Shown here in pieces: positions 23,612 through 32,853 of a stretch of DNA of 43,267 nt. The notes under the pieces are model-generated. The model was not told the DNA's origin. It saw only the letters and a program-made list of their open reading frames with translations, and made no database searches. Location of the stretch: positions 1 to 43,267 of the forward strand of contig JAQTTZ010000025.1 of assembly GCA_028710485.1 (NCBI GenBank), read 5' to 3'. Each line of letters opens with the position of its first letter. The stretch's first letter is position 1. A program made the position numbers and the translations under genes. This stretch comes from Bacteriovorax sp. Its GTDB lineage: Bacteria > Bdellovibrionota > Bacteriovoracia > Bacteriovoracales > Bacteriovoracaceae.

Positions 23612-24526
23612 ATGCCAGTGACGACAAAAAAGGGCACAATAAAGAAGCTTGAAGATTATTTGCAATCATTTTTCAATGAAGAAAAAATATCTCTCCTTTC
23701 AAATTATCCCGGACTCACTCTTCATCGTTTAAGAAATGATATTAAGCTTCACGCTTTTCTAAGTGGAGTGGATTCAGAAGAACTTTTTGAATTTCCTTAT
23801 ATTCCCCATCGTAGTAATCCTATCACCTTATTTTTTGAAAAATTGAAAGAAGGGGTGCCTCTTGAATACATCACGGGCTATGCCTATTTTTATCGTTCAT
23901 TGTTTAAAGTGACTCCTGATGTCTTGATTCCAAGAAGTGAAACTGAAATTTTAGTGGAATTAGCATCTCTTGAAATTCAAAAAAACTATCGCAATAAGAC
24001 ATGTCGGCTCATTGATGTTGGAACAGGATCGGGAATCATTGCCTTAACATTGATGATGGAAGATTTTGCTACCTTGGATGTTGTCGCTACAGATATTTCA
24101 GATAAGGCCTTGACCTTAGCAAAAGAGAATTTTTTTAATCTTCGCTATACTGTTTCTGCAAAGCATAATATTAGTTTTTTAAAGCGCGACCGCCTCGAAG
24201 AGGTAGAAGGGAATTTTGATATAATTTTATCTAATCCGCCCTATATTAAATGTCTCGGGGACCTGGCTTCTGTTCATCATCAAGTACTTAGTTATGAACC
24301 AGCGATGGCATTGTTTTTGGATGATGATCTCTACGATCTTTGGTTTGAGGACTTTTTTAGAAGTATTCACGAAAAATTAACCCCAGAAGGGATAAGTTTA
24401 ATTGAAGGGCATGAGAGCCATTTAGAAGATCTGGCCGATATGGCCATCAAACTAGGGTTTGCTAAAGTCGATATCATCAAAGACTATACTGGCAGAAACC
24501 GTTTTTTAAGATTTAAAAAGCAATAA
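23612..24526 (+). CDS. prmC: Release factor glutamine methyltransferase
   Basis: PrmC methylates the GGQ glutamine of release factors. The N-terminal helical domain (1-100) precedes a Rossmann methyltransferase: LIPRSETEILVE (the family's PR.ETE motif), DVGTGSGIIALTL (SAM motif I), and the NPPY active site (ILSNPPYIK). It is slightly longer (304) than E. coli PrmC (277). The gap after prfA contains short degenerate repeats. Confidence 0.95.
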   Translation: MPVTTKKGTIKKLEDYLQSFFNEEKISLLSNYPGLTLHRLRNDIKLHAFLSGVDSEELFEFPYIPHRSNPITLFFEKLKEGVPLEYITGYAYFYRSLFKVTPDVLIPRSETEILVELASLEIQKNYRNKTCRLIDVGTGSGIIALTLMMEDFATLDVVATDISDKALTLAKENFFNLRYTVSAKHNISFLKRDRLEEVEGNFDIILSNPPYIKCLGDLASVHHQVLSYEPAMALFLDDDLYDLWFEDFFRSIHEKLTPEGISLIEGHESHLEDLADMAIKLGFAKVDIIKDYTGRNRFLRFKKQ

Positions 24527-24538
24527 AAGACAGCAATG

Positions 24539-24574
24539 AATTACAGTATAAATTACAGCATAAATTACAAAGAG
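24539..24574 (+). repeat. Three 12-nt tandem units before murA
   Basis: AATTACAGTATA, AATTACAGCATA and AATTACAAAGAG run directly into the murA Shine-Dalgarno (AGAGG). A comparable pattern of GAATAA units fills the prfA-prmC gap at about 23571-23611. Confidence 0.7.
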
Positions 24575-24581
24575 GAAAAGA

Positions 24582-25832
24582 ATGGATAAATTAATAATCA
24601 CCGGCCCATGCACTCTCTCCGGCTCTGTACGTATCTCCAGAGCTAAAAATGCTTATTTACCCATCTTAGCGGCAGTACTTTTATCAGATAAACCAATCCA
24701 CCTAAAAAATATTCCAGATCTTCAAGATATAAAGACGATGATCAAGCTCTTATCAAATCTTGGTGTTCAAGTAATAAAAAATGGAAACATCACTACTTTT
24801 GATGCTTCAACTTTAAATTCCCATGAAGCGACTTATGATTTAGTCAAAACAATGCGTGCTTCTATTTTTGTTCTTGGGCCTCTTCTTGCTCGTCTAGGGA
24901 AAGCAAAAGTTTCATTGCCTGGAGGGTGTGCTATTGGAACACGTCCCATTGATTTGCATTTAACCAACTTAGAGAAACTAGGTTGTGAAATAACTTTACA
25001 CGCGGGCTATGTTGAAGCGAGTGTTAAAAAAATGCAGCCAACAAGCCTCACTCTCGCTTTCCCTTCAGTGGGTGCTACAGAAAATCTTATTATGGCCTCC
25101 GTTTTTACGGAAGGTGTGACTACTATCGATAACGCTGCACTAGAGCCAGAGATTGATGATCTCGCACATTTTTTAAATGCCATGGGAGCAAAGATCACCG
25201 GAATTGGAACTCAGAAAGTTGTGATCGAAGGAGTGAAATCTTTTAAAGAAGTTACCTATGAAGCCATTGGCGATAGAATTGAAGCAGCAACTTATTTAAT
25301 GGCAGCACTTGCCACTGGTTCAAATATTACGATTGAAGGTGTGAAATCTCGTCACTTGCAATACGTGATAGATGTCCTAAAAAAAATGGGTGCTAAAATT
25401 GAAACGACAGAAGACACCATCATGGTTTACAAAAGTGAACTGAAGGGATGCCAAGTCGATACAGCTCCATTCCCTGGATTTCCAACTGATGCGCAAGCGC
25501 AAATGATTGCTCTATGTACCCAAGTAAAAGGGATTTCTGTAATCACTGAAAATATTTTTGAAAATAGATTTATGCACGTTCCAGAACTCATTCGTCTTGG
25601 TGCCGATATTACCTTAAAAGGAAAATTGGCAATCATCGAAGGTGGAGCACCTCTTTCTGCTGCTCCAATTATGTGTACGGATCTTAGGGCCTCAGCTGCT
25701 CTTATCATCGCGGCCCTTGCGACTAAGGGAGATACAGAACTTCAACGTGTTTATCACTTAGATCGTGGTTATGAAAAATTAGAAGAAAAATTTTCACAAT
25801 TGGGTGCCAAAATAAAAAGAGTTAAGGAATAA
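24582..25832 (+). CDS. murA: UDP-N-acetylglucosamine 1-carboxyvinyltransferase
   Basis: MurA transfers enolpyruvate to UDP-GlcNAc, the first committed step of peptidoglycan synthesis. Lys22 (KNAYLP) and the catalytic Cys116 in PGGCAIGTRPIDLHL are present, so fosfomycin sensitivity would be expected. The two inside-out barrel domains and the LRASAALIIAALA motif near the end are normal, as is the length of 416. AGAGG lies six bases before the ATG. The HIT gene follows after 6 bp. Confidence 0.98.
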   Translation: MDKLIITGPCTLSGSVRISRAKNAYLPILAAVLLSDKPIHLKNIPDLQDIKTMIKLLSNLGVQVIKNGNITTFDASTLNSHEATYDLVKTMRASIFVLGPLLARLGKAKVSLPGGCAIGTRPIDLHLTNLEKLGCEITLHAGYVEASVKKMQPTSLTLAFPSVGATENLIMASVFTEGVTTIDNAALEPEIDDLAHFLNAMGAKITGIGTQKVVIEGVKSFKEVTYEAIGDRIEAATYLMAALATGSNITIEGVKSRHLQYVIDVLKKMGAKIETTEDTIMVYKSELKGCQVDTAPFPGFPTDAQAQMIALCTQVKGISVITENIFENRFMHVPELIRLGADITLKGKLAIIEGGAPLSAAPIMCTDLRASAALIIAALATKGDTELQRVYHLDRGYEKLEEKFSQLGAKIKRVKE

Positions 25833-25838
25833 TCCAGC

Positions 25839-26183
25839 ATGAGTGCTAACTGTTTATTTTGTAAAATAGCGAAAGGCGAAATACCTGCTCAAAAAGTGTT
25901 TGAAAATGAACATGTTTTTGGTTTTGTTGACATCCATCCCCAGGCTAAAATTCATTTATTATTCGTCCATAAAAAACATACTGCCAATATTAATGAAATG
26001 AGTGGTGACCCTGAAGCAATCGCTCAAATGTTTCATGGTATTGCTCAATACACTAAGGGACATGAATTAAGTAAAAATGGTTATAGAATTGTCACTAATC
26101 AGGGACCCGATGCTGGACAGACTGTTCTCCATACTCATTTTCATATTGTCGGTGGGGAAGCTTTGGGGCATTTCGGCCGCTAG
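25839..26183 (+). CDS. HIT-family (histidine triad) nucleotide-binding protein
   Basis: The 114 residues match HinT-type proteins: CLFCKIAKGEIPAQKVFE near the start, FVDIHPQAKIHLLFVHKKH, and the HTHFHIVGG triad near the end. Such enzymes hydrolyse nucleoside phosphoramidates. Length and motifs are standard. It ends the rho operon; there is no strong Shine-Dalgarno, so it probably relies on coupling to murA six bases upstream. Confidence 0.93.
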   Translation: MSANCLFCKIAKGEIPAQKVFENEHVFGFVDIHPQAKIHLLFVHKKHTANINEMSGDPEAIAQMFHGIAQYTKGHELSKNGYRIVTNQGPDAGQTVLHTHFHIVGGEALGHFGR

Positions 26184-26262
26184 GAAAGTCTCATTTCATT
26201 TTTGAAAAAACTTTTCTGGGTTGAGGCAAATTTTAAACTTCAATCATTAAATTAATATAGAA

Positions 26263-26291
26263 GTCTCCTATCACTTAATAAGAGAGGAGAC
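26263..26291 (+). promoter_or_regulatory. Leader hairpin covering the ribosome binding site
   Basis: GTCTCCT (26263-26269) is complementary to AGGAGAC (26285-26291), which contains the Shine-Dalgarno for the ATG at 26295. Folding would hide the site. Loop 15 nt. Confidence 0.35.
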
Positions 26292-26294
26292 CTT

Positions 26295-27386
26295 ATGAAA
26301 CATTCTTTATTCTTCACGCTACTCTTTACACAGCTCTTTTTATCCGTTGCCTGTAAAAAGATCAACTCGACTTCAACTGACCCTTATGCCCGCAACTTGC
26401 CTTTTGATAATGCTATTTATCTCAGCATCCCTCATCAGGAAGACCAATCTATCCTACGGCGCAAACTTTTAAACTTAAATTTAAACAATCAATTAAAAAA
26501 CTTGAATGAAGTGGATGAAGCGTCAAAAATTCAAGATGGTGATGAATTTAAATTTGCCAATAATTCGTTCAAAACATCTTCACTCAATTTAAACGAGTAT
26601 GAAAAATTTAGATCTAACGCCGCAGAAGTAATTGTCTCTTATAATGATCGATTGGAGATTTACTTTGTTCCCAACGGTATTGAACGTAAGAAAGCGTTGA
26701 CCCAACTGGGAGTGGCAGCAGAACCAGGAGCTAATTTTTCTTGGCTCGGGGATACTGACAATTTTTTATTTAAAGATAAAATTTATTATTTATTAAGTGC
26801 CAGTAAAACTAATTTATTAGAAAATGATGTGCATTTTTCTCAGCAAAAAATATCTTTGGGCGATGCTTTCAATGAAAAGATGTTTACTTTCTTCAGTAAT
26901 CAAATTTTAGAACTTGAGGTGAATGTAGAATACTCGCAAAAAGAAACAACATTGGCCGTCCTGGGAGGACAAAAAGTTAAATGTACGCACGATATGCTAG
27001 AGGCCGGAGTGTGTGATCCTTGTAATTATAAATTAGAAACACCGACTGGTCGCTTGGTAAAAAAAGATCTAGAAAGCAGTGAATTAGTAGATCTTGATAT
27101 TATCATCAATGGAACAATCTACCCCTTTAAGGAATTGAATCCAGTAAAAGAGCAAAATGGTAATTTCAAAGTCATTCTCAACTTAAAAAAATTAATTAAA
27201 ACAGAGAGGGCAAGCATCCAGATTTATCAAAATACTCAACACCCTATTTCAAAAACGGTTCAAGCCGTGGAAATGGCATGGACTTGTGCACATAAGAATG
27301 TGAGTAATACAATTGATATAACACCGATAGTGAAAATGAATTTAGAATTAAACGTAAAAGGAAGAACACTTAATTTTGCAATGTAG
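26295..27386 (+). CDS. Lipoprotein of unknown function
   Basis: A type II signal peptide (LLFTQLFLSVAC, lipobox ending at Cys20) gives a lipoprotein of about 344 mature residues. The mature part is mixed alpha/beta with a cysteine group in KCTHDMLEAGVCDPCNYKLE and a final WTCAHKN. No family recognised. The protein is rich in Asn and Lys. It has its own leader and a strong terminator shared with the convergent gene. Confidence 0.75.
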   Translation: MKHSLFFTLLFTQLFLSVACKKINSTSTDPYARNLPFDNAIYLSIPHQEDQSILRRKLLNLNLNNQLKNLNEVDEASKIQDGDEFKFANNSFKTSSLNLNEYEKFRSNAAEVIVSYNDRLEIYFVPNGIERKKALTQLGVAAEPGANFSWLGDTDNFLFKDKIYYLLSASKTNLLENDVHFSQQKISLGDAFNEKMFTFFSNQILELEVNVEYSQKETTLAVLGGQKVKCTHDMLEAGVCDPCNYKLETPTGRLVKKDLESSELVDLDIIINGTIYPFKELNPVKEQNGNFKVILNLKKLIKTERASIQIYQNTQHPISKTVQAVEMAWTCAHKNVSNTIDITPIVKMNLELNVKGRTLNFAM

Positions 27387-27390
27387 AGTT

Positions 27391-27436
27391 AAAAAAGATG
27401 AACCTCATCCATAAAGGATGAGGTTCATCTTTTTTT
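27391..27436. terminator. Bidirectional Rho-independent terminator
   Basis: AAAAAAGATGAACCTCATCC (27391-27410) pairs with GGATGAGGTTCATC (27416-27429) and the T-run to 27436 around a five-base loop. It serves the lipoprotein gene (plus) and its T-run overlaps the stop codon of the minus-strand gene ending at 27435. Confidence 0.92.
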
Positions 27437-28184
27437 ATAAATTGAGTCCTTCAAATAAAGATGAAAGAATAGATTTTTGTAAACGAGTTAACTGATAAAT
27501 ATTGGCCATAATCAAAACAGGACTTTTTTTGATATTGGCGCAAATGACCAATTGGCCTTTTTCTTTATTATAGTCAGTGATATCAAAAATATTTCCAAAG
27601 TCCTTTTCGTAACTTTTTAATACGTGCTCATCCATTTCGTTGCACGATACGAGTTCAGGATAGCGATCACCTTGAACTTTTACTTTCACTAATTTATTTT
27701 TTTCATGTTCCTGTTTTGACTTGATCATATCATTATAGATAAGTTTCAAGTTCGTTGCTCCGAGATTGGATTTTAAGATAAACCAAAGCTCTTCAAAAAA
27801 TCCCGAGCGGTCATTCGGCCAAAGACCAAGAAGGTGGTTTCTCACTTTAAAAATTTCTTCAATTAATGAAATATTATTTTGAAGAATCCAGTTCTCGCGC
27901 ATTTTATCGAAAATTTTTTTACCTTCTTCGTAAGTTAAGTTTTCAAAATTAGCCAGAGTCAGGTCAAACTCAGTATTTGATCTAATTGGGTAGAATTTTA
28001 TTTCATTTTCAAGACCCGCAAAAAAATCATCGCCTTTTAAATCCTCGGCAAAGATATAACCGTTGATGGGGTATTGATTGGCTTCTGCCAGATCAATAAT
28101 TTTGCTAGTTGGAGATTCGTTAAGTTTAAAGTGGCGAATAACCGCTTGCTGCATGTTTTTGGTGTATAAAAGAGTGAAATCCAT
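27435..28184 (-). CDS. Hypothetical protein
   Basis: The 249 residues have no signal peptide or membrane helix. The start (MDFTLLYTKNMQQAVIRHF) follows AAGGGA at a good distance. It is mixed alpha/beta with a run of helices (EEGKKIFDKMRENWILQNNISLIEEIF) and a C-terminal ICANIKKSPVLIMANIYQL. I do not recognise a family. It is divergent from the secreted protein at 28323. Confidence 0.65.
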   Translation of the reverse strand: MDFTLLYTKNMQQAVIRHFKLNESPTSKIIDLAEANQYPINGYIFAEDLKGDDFFAGLENEIKFYPIRSNTEFDLTLANFENLTYEEGKKIFDKMRENWILQNNISLIEEIFKVRNHLLGLWPNDRSGFFEELWFILKSNLGATNLKLIYNDMIKSKQEHEKNKLVKVKVQGDRYPELVSCNEMDEHVLKSYEKDFGNIFDITDYNKEKGQLVICANIKKSPVLIMANIYQLTRLQKSILSSLFEGLNL

Positions 28185-28322
28185 TTTTTCCCTTTATGAA
28201 TCGATGAAAACCGAGAGTTTAAGTTAGTTAATAGTATCTGAAATATTTTTTTATGGGAATCTCTAGCATAGGAAAATTTACCGAAATAGCTAAGTTTTTG
28301 AAGCTCATATACACTGGGAATA

Positions 28323-28973
28323 ATGGGTAAATTCTTATTTTTGCTTTTAATCCTGATAGTGCCATGGAGGGCCATGCCCCAAGATGAGCGCTATTTTAGG
28401 CAAATCTTCTCTGGAGAGTTGGCAAGTGGCGAAGTTGCTGCTTCAGAGAAGAAATATTCATTTTTTTTCCACACGCCCTATTACGCTGTCGATCTTAACC
28501 ATGATGGCAATCCCGAACAAATCGTCTTTGTAAAAAAAGATAGCGAAGACTGGATAGAGATCTTCGAAGAAAAAAGCGGAGCGAAGAAAAAGATTTTTAG
28601 CTACCGCTTTGAGACTAAAGGATTCGATTCAGAGCTTTTTAGGATTGAGATTAAAAGACTGTCTCAAAAAACCTCCGTCATTCTTATGTATTACTATGAA
28701 GGCTTGAGCCGCTACATTGAGATGCAGTCAACTTCGAGGATTTATGTGGGAACCATTGATAATGATGATTTAAGAACACTTGCGGTGCTTAAAGGCCCAA
28801 GTTTTTTCGAAGAACATAAATCCCTAAAAGGTCATTATCATTTAAGAAATTATCAGGTTTATTTACAAGATTTAAATAACGATCAGGTCAAAGAGCTTAT
28901 TGTTAAATACCGCCTGACCAGTCAGGTTTTTCTCTATGGTGGTGATGGAAAGTGGAAAACTTTTAATAACTAA
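28323..28973 (+). CDS. Secreted protein with FG-GAP-like calcium motifs
   Basis: A signal peptide (FLFLLLILIVPWRAMPQ) is followed by VDLNHDGNPEQIVFV and, near the end, LQDLNNDQVKELIVKY, both of the D-x-N-x-D-G type found in FG-GAP/VCBS beta-propeller and EF-hand-like calcium loops. The protein is too short (216) for a full propeller. Function unknown; exported. The end is five bases from the convergent gene's stop. Confidence 0.7.
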   Translation: MGKFLFLLLILIVPWRAMPQDERYFRQIFSGELASGEVAASEKKYSFFFHTPYYAVDLNHDGNPEQIVFVKKDSEDWIEIFEEKSGAKKKIFSYRFETKGFDSELFRIEIKRLSQKTSVILMYYYEGLSRYIEMQSTSRIYVGTIDNDDLRTLAVLKGPSFFEEHKSLKGHYHLRNYQVYLQDLNNDQVKELIVKYRLTSQVFLYGGDGKWKTFNN

Positions 28974-28977
28974 AAAC

Positions 28978-29442
28978 CTAAGAAGCTTTTGGAAGATCGT
29001 GGTCTTCATCATCAATATCTTGTTCTTGATATTCAGTTTTGTATGGTTTGAATTGAAAAGTTTTTGGATAATAATCAAGTTTTTCAGCTACGTTAGTATT
29101 TTTCATCTTTTTAGATATTACAATCCAAAGAGCAATGGGAAGTGCCAATAAAAAAATCATTGGGCCGATATAAGAATAGGGTGTGCTGGGCGCTGAAGAT
29201 TTCGTCGTGATATTTGCAGGAATTCTTTTGGTTTCTGAAGCGACAGCTTCTGTTTTATGAGCGAAATCAAAACCGTGCTCTATTTGGCCAGCTTTAATAA
29301 CAGGTCTATTGCCTTCAATAGAAACTTCAGTGATTGGATCAACTGAGGGGCTTCTTTGGGTTTGAGCGAAGGCCTGATGGATTGTTAATCCAGCGGTCAA
29401 AAGGGATAAAATATATAATGCAGAAAAAAGTGGTTTCTTCAT
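28978..29442 (-). CDS. Exported single-span membrane protein
   Basis: The 154 residues have an N-terminal signal peptide (ALYILSLLTAGLTIHQAFA), a periplasmic stretch rich in Ser, Thr and Pro, one membrane helix (YIGPMIFLLALPIALWIVISKKM) near 92-114, and a cytoplasmic acidic tail (EYQEQDIDDEDHDLP). No family recognised. Confidence 0.7.
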   Translation of the reverse strand: MKKPLFSALYILSLLTAGLTIHQAFAQTQRSPSVDPITEVSIEGNRPVIKAGQIEHGFDFAHKTEAVASETKRIPANITTKSSAPSTPYSYIGPMIFLLALPIALWIVISKKMKNTNVAEKLDYYPKTFQFKPYKTEYQEQDIDDEDHDLPKAS

Positions 29443-29516
29443 TCCAACTCCTGGTGCAAATCTTATCGTATTTTTGAAAAAAAAATTAAGTAGTAAGTTA
29501 TTCCCCTGTGCTTTAG

Positions 29517-31412
29517 TCAGGTATTGCGCGATTCCAGGTCTTCTAACTCTTCATAGAGAGACAGAAGGCGCTCTTCAAGGGTGGTTTGGGCATCAGTTAA
29601 AATTTTTAATTCCTGATTTTTAGGATCAGCAAGCTTAGTGAAATCCAAATTGGCGATTTTCTCTTCAATTATTTTAGTTTTTCCTTCAGTGCTCTCAATG
29701 TCTTCGTAAATGGTTTCAAGCCGCTTTTTTTCTTTGTTATTGAGTTTCAAGCTGGTCTTAGGAACAACAAGCTCTACTTGTGCTAGAGGATTTTCACGAG
29801 ACTCGTCTGCCAATTCTCGCTCGAGTTCTAGAACTTCAAGGTAAGGGGCCACTTGTTCGTATCCACCTTCGAAGTTTTGCAGTTTTTTATTTTCTATAAG
29901 CCAAACTTTATTGGTCACAGTACTTAAAAAAGCGCGATCATGACTAATGAGAATGACGGCACCTTGAAATTCGGTGAGTTTTTCTTCGAGGATTTGGATT
30001 GTTTCAAGATCGAGATCGTTGGTAGGCTCATCGAAGATTAAAATATCACCAATCTTGGTTAGGTTTAAAGCGAGCTGCAAACGGCTTTTTTCTCCGCCGG
30101 AGAATGTTTTGAGAGGCCGGTGAATATCATCGCGATGAAAAAGAAAACTCTCAAAATAGGAAGATACATGCTTCTTACTTCCGTCGGGCAAGATAACAAA
30201 ATCTGATCCATCGCCTAAAAGTAGGTAAGGGGTCATTTCACTTTCCATCTCATCGCGTTTTTGTGAAAAGTATTGGATCTGTAAATTATCTGCCGTTTTC
30301 ATGCTGCCTGAGACTGGAGACAATTCATGTTTAATAAGTTTCAAGAGTGTTGTTTTTCCAACACCGTTATTTCCAAGGAGACCAATCTTATTGCCCTTGT
30401 GTATTTCGCCAACGATGTTTTCAAAGAGAGTCGACTGGCCTCCATAAGCAAACGTTAAGTCATTGAATGAAACCAGTACCTTTGTTTGACGATTTGATTT
30501 TTGAAGAGTGAGATCGAGATTTCTCTTGGCTTCACTTTTAATAGTAGAGACGCGCTCTTTTAAACCAAGAAAGCTTTCGACTCGCTTTTTACTGCGAGTT
30601 CCGCGTGCTTTTATTCCTTGTCTCATCCAAGCTTGTTCTCGCTCGAGATTGTTTTTAAGTTTGTCTAGTAAACGCAATTTTGATTGCTCTGATTTTTCTA
30701 AAAACGAAAGATAGTCAGTATAGGAGCCTGAAAAACTTTCTATACGTCCGTGCTGAATATGAAATATTTTGCGTGTTAATTTTGAAAGAAGAAAACGATC
30801 ATGGGTAATAAGCATGAATGCTTTATTTGTAGAATTGAGTTCATCTTCAAAAAGTTTAATGCTCTCAATATCAAGATGGTTAGTGGGCTCATCCCATAAA
30901 ATTAAATTAGCAGTGCTCGAGAGTCCAAGGCTCAGAAGAATTTTTTTCTGTTCACCACCGCTTAAATCACGGACTTGTTTGTTAAGATCTTCTAGACCAA
31001 AATATTTGAGGTAGGATTCATAATTCTGAACCATATCCCAGCCATGCTGTTCTTCGAACTGGTGCAGAGAAGCTTCAAAAACAATTTTGAGTTCAGGGTA
31101 AAAAACAAAAAAATAATCTTTAAGAGTTATACTGCCCAGTCCTTCAAGTGGAAGTTCTTGAGGTACATAGAAAAGTGAAAAACGTTTATTTTCGTCTCCA
31201 TCTCCACGGGCCTTATTAAATTCAAAAGGTGGACTTGAGTGATCGGGAATAATATCGCCAGTAAGGATTTTAAAAAGAGTCGATTTCCCTTTACCGTTAA
31301 GCCCAAGTAAACCAATGCGGTCACCGACAGAAACGGAAATATGGGCTTTATCAAAAATAATTTTTGGCCCAAAACTCAAATGAATATTTTTTAGGGTACA
31401 CAGTAGACTCAT
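29517..31412 (-). CDS. uup: ABC-F family ATPase Uup
   Basis: Two ABC domains without membrane helices mark an ABC-F protein, which acts on ribosomes or DNA. Domain 1: Walker A GLNGKGKST, signature LSGGEQKK, Walker B WDEPTNHLD. Domain 2: GNNGVGKTT, FSGGEKSR, FDEPTNDLD. The C-terminal coiled coil (about 560-631: KTSLKLNNKEKKRLETIYED) is characteristic of Uup, which in E. coli affects transposon excision and binds DNA. GLNGKGKST instead of the usual GxNGxGKST is unremarkable. The length of 631 is normal for Uup. Divergent from the YkgJ-type gene. Confidence 0.92.
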   Translation of the reverse strand: MSLLCTLKNIHLSFGPKIIFDKAHISVSVGDRIGLLGLNGKGKSTLFKILTGDIIPDHSSPPFEFNKARGDGDENKRFSLFYVPQELPLEGLGSITLKDYFFVFYPELKIVFEASLHQFEEQHGWDMVQNYESYLKYFGLEDLNKQVRDLSGGEQKKILLSLGLSSTANLILWDEPTNHLDIESIKLFEDELNSTNKAFMLITHDRFLLSKLTRKIFHIQHGRIESFSGSYTDYLSFLEKSEQSKLRLLDKLKNNLEREQAWMRQGIKARGTRSKKRVESFLGLKERVSTIKSEAKRNLDLTLQKSNRQTKVLVSFNDLTFAYGGQSTLFENIVGEIHKGNKIGLLGNNGVGKTTLLKLIKHELSPVSGSMKTADNLQIQYFSQKRDEMESEMTPYLLLGDGSDFVILPDGSKKHVSSYFESFLFHRDDIHRPLKTFSGGEKSRLQLALNLTKIGDILIFDEPTNDLDLETIQILEEKLTEFQGAVILISHDRAFLSTVTNKVWLIENKKLQNFEGGYEQVAPYLEVLELERELADESRENPLAQVELVVPKTSLKLNNKEKKRLETIYEDIESTEGKTKIIEEKIANLDFTKLADPKNQELKILTDAQTTLEERLLSLYEELEDLESRNT

Positions 31413-31522
31413 GGAGTGATTATAGAGAGAAGGCGAGCTTTCGGCAAATAATTCCCAACTGATCTGGAATACTTTAGTTATGTGATAATATTTTATTAGA
31501 ATCTCGGTCCTAGAGGAACGAT

Positions 31523-32212
31523 ATGAACTTTCCAGCCATCGCTAAACAGACCTATGAAAAACTACGGAGTCAGCCTGCTTTCTCCAATATCACTCAATTT
31601 GTCATTGAGCATTTAAAAAAAATCTCCTCTCCCCTCGAAAGGGCCCGTTTTATCCATCATGTCGTTGATGATTATAACCGTGAAATATTCGCTCACCCAC
31701 TGGTGCAAAAATTTCTTCCCTGTAAATCTGGTTGTTCAGGTTGCTGCCATACTCAAGTTGGCATCACAGAGGATGAGGCTGAACTACTTGCGGAAAGAGT
31801 GAACGATGGTTTAAAAATCGATTATGCTCTTTTGAAAAAACAAATAAAGGCGGGCAATAATCCAGAAGAGTATTACACACTTTCATATGAAAATCGTAGA
31901 TGTATATTTTTAGGAGCTGATGATAGCTGTCAGGCCTATAATGACAGACCTTCTGTTTGCAGAACAAATGCAGTGCTTGGAGAGGCCAGTCAGTGCTCTC
32001 CGCATGTCGGTGACGCTGAACCTGAAACAATCAGGTTGGTTAAAACAGAGCAAGCTGATATGGCCATAATAGGATCATTTTTGATGTCCAAAGAAAGCGG
32101 AACGCTCGCGCTAATGGTTGGACAGATTTTACTGAAAAATAATAAATTACCTATGACTTCTAAATATTATGAACCCAGTAAAAAATCCGTTTCCAAAGAT
32201 ATTGATCTATAG
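31523..32212 (+). CDS. YkgJ-family cysteine cluster protein
   Basis: Residues about 67-155 form the conserved cysteine cluster of the YkgJ family (predicted Fe-S or zinc binding): CKSGCSGCCHTQVGITEDEA, CIFLGADDSCQAYNDRPSVC. The family function is not known; metal chelation is inferred from the cysteines. AGAGGA before the ATG is a good ribosome site. The C-terminal third is less conserved. It starts a run of four plus-strand genes with small gaps. Confidence 0.85.
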   Translation: MNFPAIAKQTYEKLRSQPAFSNITQFVIEHLKKISSPLERARFIHHVVDDYNREIFAHPLVQKFLPCKSGCSGCCHTQVGITEDEAELLAERVNDGLKIDYALLKKQIKAGNNPEEYYTLSYENRRCIFLGADDSCQAYNDRPSVCRTNAVLGEASQCSPHVGDAEPETIRLVKTEQADMAIIGSFLMSKESGTLALMVGQILLKNNKLPMTSKYYEPSKKSVSKDIDL

Positions 32213-32224
32213 TATCAAGTCTTA

Positions 32225-32845
32225 GTGAATTGTTTACTATGCCACACACCATCCTTTATAAAAGTGAACGAAGTCTTCGAATGTTCTCATTGTGCTCTCG
32301 TTTTTAAAAATCCTCAAAATTATTGGAATTCTGAAAAAGATATTAAGAGATATTCTACTCATCAAAATAATGAGCGCGACCCAGGCTATATCAATTTTTT
32401 AAATAAATTGGTTGGCCCTCTTATTAATTTTTTACCTGCAAATTTTGAAGCCTTGGATTTCGGTTGTGGTCCGGGACCTACCCTCTCGATTCTTTTAACA
32501 GATAAGGGCGGAGTGGTTGAAAATTACGATCCATTGTTTTTGCCAAATCAAAATGCATTAGAGCGAACTTACGATGCAGTGACTGCCTCGGAAGTAGTTG
32601 AGCATTTTAAGGATATAGAAAGAGATTGGGAATTATTGGTGAGCTTGGTCAGACCCAATGGAATTTTGGCGATAATGACCTTATTGATAAACGCTAAGAT
32701 TGACTATAAGACCTGGTGGTATAAAAATGATCCAACCCACGTCGCTTTTTATCATGAAGAAACCTTTGCTTATTTAGCCAGTCGTTTTGGCTTAGAAATT
32801 ATTTTTAACGATAAGGTTTCAGTTATTATCTTCAGAAAAAAATAG
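32225..32845 (+). CDS. SAM-dependent methyltransferase with zinc finger
   Basis: The start is a GTG at 32225, with no strong ribosome site, 12 bp after the previous stop. The N-terminus has a CxxC pair twice (CLLC, CSHC), probably a zinc ribbon. Residues about 75-150 are a class I Rossmann methyltransferase: ALDFGCGPGPTLSIL (motif I), DAVTASEVVEHF (the EVVEH acidic-histidine motif), and LVRPNGILAIMTLL. This resembles type 11/12 methyltransferases of small or lipid substrates. Substrate unknown. Confidence 0.85.
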   Translation: MNCLLCHTPSFIKVNEVFECSHCALVFKNPQNYWNSEKDIKRYSTHQNNERDPGYINFLNKLVGPLINFLPANFEALDFGCGPGPTLSILLTDKGGVVENYDPLFLPNQNALERTYDAVTASEVVEHFKDIERDWELLVSLVRPNGILAIMTLLINAKIDYKTWWYKNDPTHVAFYHEETFAYLASRFGLEIIFNDKVSVIIFRKK

Positions 32846-32853
32846 AGGTTTTT

